Part shown: positions 59,328 through 64,000 of the stretch, one piece after another
Position numbering within the stretch: position 1 is the first letter of the stretch
Layout: each line of letters opens with the position of its first letter
Assembly: GCA_024643555.1 (NCBI GenBank)
Contig: JAHEMQ010000116.1
Span: forward strand, 1-64,000
Reading direction: 5' to 3'
DNA length: 64,000 nucleotides
Origin: Crocinitomicaceae bacterium
GTDB taxonomy: Bacteria; Bacteroidota; Bacteroidia; Flavobacteriales_D; Crocinitomicaceae
The notes under the pieces: generated by a model
Database searches by the model: none
The model's input: only the letters and a program-made list of their open reading frames with translations
What the model was told of the DNA's origin: nothing
Position numbers and translations under genes: made by a program

Positions 59328-59851
59328 GCGTTTTTGCGTTTATAAATGGGAACGGTGGAACAGGGTTCACCGTACATGATTGACTGAACTGATCCTTGCA
59401 AGTGCGTGAGTAGGGTGACCATGGCGAACTCAGGAGCTGGGATGTCGCTGCAGCCTTTCACGATGATTTTTCCATTCTGAAAAGGAAGTACATCAATGGC
59501 AGTAATCGCATCTTGAATCAAGGATTTCTCCAATGCACGTTGATCTCCTACCACCACTTTTTTGGCGATGGGTTGTAATGCCGAAGCGACTAACATATAG
59601 GCCCAAGTTGGTACAATGGCATCCGCAGAGCAGTAAATGAAAACCGCTTTGTTTTCATAAAAAAGCCAATCGTTTTCTTTGATCCACGTACGGAAATCTT
59701 TTTCTTTTAGCACAAGTCCTTGCCAAAGTTGTTCGGCTAAATCGATGCCAACGATGGAAACACGAGGTTTATAGTCCGCCAAATCGAGTTGAATCAGACC
59801 ACTATCTTTTACCTTGTTTTTGATTTCGTCCATGATGCAAAGATACGTCAA
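59324..59851 (-). CDS. DUF2480 family protein (start probably internal Met at 59833)
   Basis: MDEIKNKVKDSGLIQLDLADYKPRVSIVGIDLAEQLWQGLVLKEKDFRTWIKENDW. Confidence 0.82.
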   Translation of the reverse strand: MTYLCIMDEIKNKVKDSGLIQLDLADYKPRVSIVGIDLAEQLWQGLVLKEKDFRTWIKENDWLFYENKAVFIYCSADAIVPTWAYMLVASALQPIAKKVVVGDQRALEKSLIQDAITAIDVLPFQNGKIIVKGCSDIPAPEFAMVTLLTHLQGSVQSIMYGEPCSTVPIYKRKNA

Positions 59852-59931
59852 GTTCGAAAACGGAAGTCGAATTTTTTCAAGACAGTCTGTCAGTATTTTT
59901 CCCTAGGCATATCTTTTGACAAGCAAGAGGC

Positions 59932-60714
59932 ATGCAGAGTCAGCCACCCTTCGAATCTCATTTGAGAAATGCCATCCCACCGGCCTTATGTGTGCTCGCA
60001 TTGATGTGGTTGTTCTATTGGGCAGATTTTCTCTTTATCTATGATTTTCATCAACTTGGGGTGGTTCCAAAACGCGTTTCTGGATTACTCGGTATTTTCT
60101 TTATGCCATGGATTCATGCTCATTCAGACGTGAAGCACATTTTAAATAATTCGGTCCCAGCATTTTTATTGGTAACCTTGTTGTTTTATTCCTACAAAGA
60201 AATAGCGCTGAAAGTCTTTTTGCTCAGTTGGTTTTTGACTGGAGCTTTACTTTGGGTCTTTGGAGCGAATAACGGAGCACACCACATTGGCATGAGTGGG
60301 GTGATTTACAGTCTTGCCGCCTTTTTATTTACTTCAGGGGTTCTTCGGAAATATTTACCGCTGCAAGCGCTTTCTTTGTTTATTATTTTTCTATACGGTT
60401 CGATGATTTGGGGGATTTTCCCAACCAAAGAGCGCATTTCCTGGGAAGGTCACCTCAGTGGAATGATTGTCGGGGTGGTATTGGCGTTTTTGTTCCGTGC
60501 TCGTGGACCTCAGCGTCCAAAATACCAATATGAAATTGAAAAAGAACTAGGAATTGAGCCACCTGATTTGGAAGGGATCTACCTCGAACGATTGCGTTTG
60601 CAGGAGGAAGAGGAGCGCGCACGCGAGGAAGCTTTGCGCAATGTGAGTAGTGACATCCAGGTGCATTACATCTTCAAAGAAAATCCACCATCGTCTGATA
60701 AGGAAACGAACTAA
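59932..60714 (+). CDS. Rhomboid family intramembrane serine protease
   Basis: FMPWIHAHSDVKHILNNSVPAFLL, catalytic HHIGMSGVIYSLAAFLF, ISWEGHLSGMIVGVVLAFLFR. Confidence 0.92.
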   Translation: MQSQPPFESHLRNAIPPALCVLALMWLFYWADFLFIYDFHQLGVVPKRVSGLLGIFFMPWIHAHSDVKHILNNSVPAFLLVTLLFYSYKEIALKVFLLSWFLTGALLWVFGANNGAHHIGMSGVIYSLAAFLFTSGVLRKYLPLQALSLFIIFLYGSMIWGIFPTKERISWEGHLSGMIVGVVLAFLFRARGPQRPKYQYEIEKELGIEPPDLEGIYLERLRLQEEEERAREEALRNVSSDIQVHYIFKENPPSSDKETN

Positions 60715-61097
60715 GCACGTTCTTTTTTACGAGCGAGCAAACGAAAAATAAACCAGCCAATGCTAACACCAAGGGTATTCGCAAGGGCATCGAAAAAAGA
60801 TTGTTCTCGTCCTGGAACGAATCCTTGAAGCCATTCCATCAACAAGCCATAGCCAACAAAAAACAAAAGGAAGCGAAACACTTGCTTTTCGTGATGGGCC
60901 TTCAATCCACAAAAACTAAAGACGGCATACGCGATGAAATGATTGATCTTGTCATTGCTTTGAATCTCCACACCAGATTTGGGAGGAAGCAAGCTCAAAA
61001 CGGCAATACCGATGCCAACAAGAATCGTTACGAATAGCCAGCGCTTATTCCAACTCATAACCCAATTTTTGTCCTTTGTCAATGGCTGGAATCCCAT
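60711..61097 (-). CDS. VanZ family protein (likely start at 61058)
   Basis: NDKINHFIAYAVFSFCGLKAH, GLLMEWLQGFVPGREQSFFDALANTLGVSIGWFIF. Confidence 0.87.
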   Translation of the reverse strand: MGFQPLTKDKNWVMSWNKRWLFVTILVGIGIAVLSLLPPKSGVEIQSNDKINHFIAYAVFSFCGLKAHHEKQVFRFLLFFVGYGLLMEWLQGFVPGREQSFFDALANTLGVSIGWFIFRLLARKKERA

Positions 61098-63834
61098 CTT
61101 TCAACCAAATTGGGGCTGGTTTTCCTTGTAAGTAATGGTCAAAAAATTGACGCATGCGGATGCTTAAATCGAATTTGTATGGAAGTTTGGTTAGGTTGTG
61201 GTCGTCATCGTTGTAATTCAACATCCAACAAGGTTTTCCAAGCCGTCTCATTCCATTGTACAATTCAAGTCCTTGGTACCATGGAACTGCTCCATCTCGG
61301 TCATTCGCCATGATTAACAATGGCGTGGTAACATTTGGAAGGTGAAACAAGGGTGAATTCTCGATGTACAAGGCTTGAGCATCCCAAATGGTTTTTCCAA
61401 TGCGACTTTGGGTGGACTCATATTGAAATTGACGGTTCAACCCTGAGCCCCAACGAATGCCACCATATGCAGAAATCATGTTTCCAACGGGTGCTCCAGC
61501 CATTGCAGCTGCGTAGCGTTTGGTCATCGTAACCAGTTGAGCGGTTTGATATCCTCCCCAACTTTGTCCTTGTAAGCCCATGCGTGTGGAATCAATTGGA
61601 AACTGTTTGAGGAGCTGGTCAGTTGCGCTCATGATGCAATTGTATGCCGATTTGGCAGGGTGACCAATCTCATAACGAATATCCGGAATGAAGACGAAAT
61701 ATCCAGCAGATGCGTATTCCGTCGGATTAATCGTACTTGCCGAGGGACGTGGACCTTGATAATTATGCAAATTATCCGAATTCAATTCATAGTAATAAAG
61801 AAGGAGTGGGTATTTTTTCGTGGCATCGTAATCGGCCGGTTTATATAAAATTCCTTCTAGGTTTTGTCCGTCGTAGGCTTTCCATTTCACGATTTCACTC
61901 GTCGCCCAATTGTAGTTCGCTTGTTGCGGATTTGTTACGGACAGAACTCCTTCTGGCTGATATTGATCGTTCCATAATTCCAATTCCGGGTAATGAGAAA
62001 CCGTCATCCAACGGAAAAAATAATGGTTTTTGTTTGGGGAACGTTCGATCAAGGAAATGCGTGCAGGAATTTCAATGATTCGTCGCAATCCGTTAGCTTG
62101 ACTTGCGTCAAAGAGATGCAGCCCTTCATTTTTCGTGGCGACATCGAAACTTGTTGCATAGCAATCGCTTAGGTCGATGTAGACGCTATCGGATTCCCAT
62201 TTCACTAAGTCCATGTGCACCTTGTTCTTCGTAGCCCATTCATTCGTTAGGGACCTTAAATCCTGTTTACTGATGTGATAATCCCACAGATCGAATCTTG
62301 ACTTAAAATACACGTGGTCTTCGCTGCGATCAAAGCCAATCCAACCTTCTGGACCTGCTTCCATTGGTTGACCATTTAAGTCTTCATTCCAGGTAATGTC
62401 TTTGCGATGGGGATTCATGTAAAAAACCGTTTTCGCTGCAATGTCGAGTAAAACGTATTGATTTTTCGTTGGATTGAAATAAGTAAAGTAGTTCCCTTTT
62501 GGAGAAAGAATTCCTGGGTAGGGGAGCCCTCTTCCGAGGATTTCTATGGAACCATCGCTCAAGGAAATACGATAGACGTCCTCCAATCCTGGTGATTTCC
62601 ATTGCTGTTGTATGGCATAAGACTCATTGCTTGTGGCGAGTAGGTAATCGCCAAATTGTTGGTCAGTTACGCGCACACTAAGTGTATCGTTGCTGAGTGG
62701 AATGATTTTCTCGTTGTCAAAGCGAAAAACGTACAAATCACTCCGTTTTTTCTCTTGGTTCAATTGTACCAGTTGCTGCGCTTGAAGTTCTTGGTCTTGG
62801 TAGTGCCAGATGTCCACACGAACTTTCTCTGAGTCAAGAAGGGTGTCTTTCACGTCCGCTTTTACGCGATCGGCCACACCGAAGAACAAAAAGCGATTGT
62901 CCTTTGTGAAAATAGGCGTGCGGTTTTCGGAAATGCCTTTCAAGGTGTCGAAATCGGGTGTGAATGTGTCGCCAAAAATCCATGTTTTATTAGAAACGAA
63001 GTCAAAGACGTTTAATTCAAATTGTTTCACTTTGTTAGTGTCCATGCTGGCAAAAAACGCCAAACGTGTTCCGTCTTCGTTCCAAACCGGTGCTTCGCAA
63101 GCCGTATTTCGGTCAAATTCTTTGATGAGTTTTTGTGTGGCAACCTCGTAGATGCGGACCTGCGAAGAATCGTTTTTCAGTTTTTGTTGCGTGACGATCG
63201 CCACGTATTTTCCGTTTTTAGGCAAGGAGTACTTCGTCACATTGGCTTGCTTCCAAGTGTTGGTCGTGGTCCAAATGGTGAGCTGATGTCCGTCGCTTTT
63301 CGGTTTCTCTACTGGTTTTTCTTCTTTTTGAAATCCATGTTTTTGCAGCCAATTCTTTTTCACTTCCGGAGCAGGTTTAGGGCTTACTTCTGACAAATAG
63401 GCGAGCACAGAAGCGTCTTCCGTAATTTGGAAGGACTTCAATTTTGGGATTTTAATCAGGGAATCATTCGCTGTTAAAAGAATGTACAAACTATCCTTTG
63501 GCCATTTTTTCTTGTCAACTTTGTTCAATTCACAGTTTCGGAGGGTATCATATCCTGGAACGACTCTCCACGCGATGAATTGTCCGTTGGGATCGAGTTG
63601 GGCATCTTTTGCTCGTTTAAGGGAATCGTGTTTTCCAGTAGCGCTTTGATACCAGTGCAAGTACCCATCGCCCACGAGCGGATTGATTTCGTAGGTCAGC
63701 CATTCGTCATTTTGACTGAACTGTTGTTTTTCCAATCGTTTCCATTCCTTATAGGCTTGGTGATCGATGATTTTTTGTTGTCCCCAACTAGTGGAAACAA
63801 TCAGTAGAATGAAGTAAAAAAGAAGATTTTTCAT
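61045..63834 (-). CDS. S9 family (prolyl oligopeptidase-type) peptidase, secreted
   Basis: Signal peptide; beta-propeller N-terminus; RMGLQGQSWGGYQTAQLVTM nucleophile motif; ANDRDGAVPWYQGLELYNGMRRLGK; NYNDDDHNLTK. Confidence 0.93.
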   Translation of the reverse strand: MKNLLFYFILLIVSTSWGQQKIIDHQAYKEWKRLEKQQFSQNDEWLTYEINPLVGDGYLHWYQSATGKHDSLKRAKDAQLDPNGQFIAWRVVPGYDTLRNCELNKVDKKKWPKDSLYILLTANDSLIKIPKLKSFQITEDASVLAYLSEVSPKPAPEVKKNWLQKHGFQKEEKPVEKPKSDGHQLTIWTTTNTWKQANVTKYSLPKNGKYVAIVTQQKLKNDSSQVRIYEVATQKLIKEFDRNTACEAPVWNEDGTRLAFFASMDTNKVKQFELNVFDFVSNKTWIFGDTFTPDFDTLKGISENRTPIFTKDNRFLFFGVADRVKADVKDTLLDSEKVRVDIWHYQDQELQAQQLVQLNQEKKRSDLYVFRFDNEKIIPLSNDTLSVRVTDQQFGDYLLATSNESYAIQQQWKSPGLEDVYRISLSDGSIEILGRGLPYPGILSPKGNYFTYFNPTKNQYVLLDIAAKTVFYMNPHRKDITWNEDLNGQPMEAGPEGWIGFDRSEDHVYFKSRFDLWDYHISKQDLRSLTNEWATKNKVHMDLVKWESDSVYIDLSDCYATSFDVATKNEGLHLFDASQANGLRRIIEIPARISLIERSPNKNHYFFRWMTVSHYPELELWNDQYQPEGVLSVTNPQQANYNWATSEIVKWKAYDGQNLEGILYKPADYDATKKYPLLLYYYELNSDNLHNYQGPRPSASTINPTEYASAGYFVFIPDIRYEIGHPAKSAYNCIMSATDQLLKQFPIDSTRMGLQGQSWGGYQTAQLVTMTKRYAAAMAGAPVGNMISAYGGIRWGSGLNRQFQYESTQSRIGKTIWDAQALYIENSPLFHLPNVTTPLLIMANDRDGAVPWYQGLELYNGMRRLGKPCWMLNYNDDDHNLTKLPYKFDLSIRMRQFFDHYLQGKPAPIWLKDGIPAIDKGQKLGYELE

Positions 63835-64000
63835 TTCTTGGAAGTTGATTTAGACGTCAAATAAACACCGGTAAAGATAACGAACATGTAGAGAATCTTT
63901 TCGGAGGTGATGGTGCTTCGGTAATCCTCGGACCAACCGATGACCGCAAATAAAAAGGTAAAGAGCAACACCATGACAGGTTGAGTGTAAATGTAGGCAC
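63831..64000 (-). CDS. C-terminal fragment of a small membrane protein, possibly EamA/DMT-type transporter
   Basis: My translation: ...AYIYTQPVMVLLFTFLFAVIGWSEDYRSTITSEKILYMFVIFTGVYLTSKSTSKK*; continues beyond the window. Confidence 0.6.
   Translation of the reverse strand, partial: AYIYTQPVMVLLFTFLFAVIGWSEDYRSTITSEKILYMFVIFTGVYLTSKSTSKK

Noticed and set aside
1-64000. Search by eye for tRNA/rRNA genes, transposases, integrases, toxin-antitoxin or phage-defence genes
   Set aside because: None recognised; intergenic gaps are short and lack tRNA-like TTCGAATCC context outside coding regions

Overview
The window is a gene-dense, low-GC chromosomal segment. Its gene families point to a Bacteroidota/Flavobacteriales-type genome: SprA, several T9SS C-terminal sorting domains, a TonB-dependent receptor, DUF2480, and MenA. 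I support about 46 CDSs, mostly on the minus strand. I saw no tRNA, rRNA, CRISPR array, transposon or phage genes. Housekeeping anchors are xseA, rnhB, glyS, ruvA, sprA, maeB, sucAB, etfAB and menA. The most interesting parts are: (1) an ECF-sigma operon (36408->32043) with a CnrH/Y/X-like layout (sigma, short one-TM protein, CnrX/CpxP-like periplasmic sensor) followed by an MbnP/MbnH-like pair and a YHYH T9SS protein, a candidate copper-responsive system using kynurenine-modified protein; (2) a 1983-aa protein with an N-terminal beta-barrel-like domain, 17 Cys-bearing ~72-aa repeats and a Pro-rich tail; (3) a PhoB/PhoR-like pair next to a beta-helix T9SS protein and a TonB receptor, with an 11-bp-phased direct-repeat array upstream of the receptor and a strong terminator only 14 nt before the regulator start codon; (4) an SGNH-fold lipoprotein paired with FadL that appears to have lost its catalytic Ser and His. 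All functional calls come from reading motifs in the translations. No database search was run.
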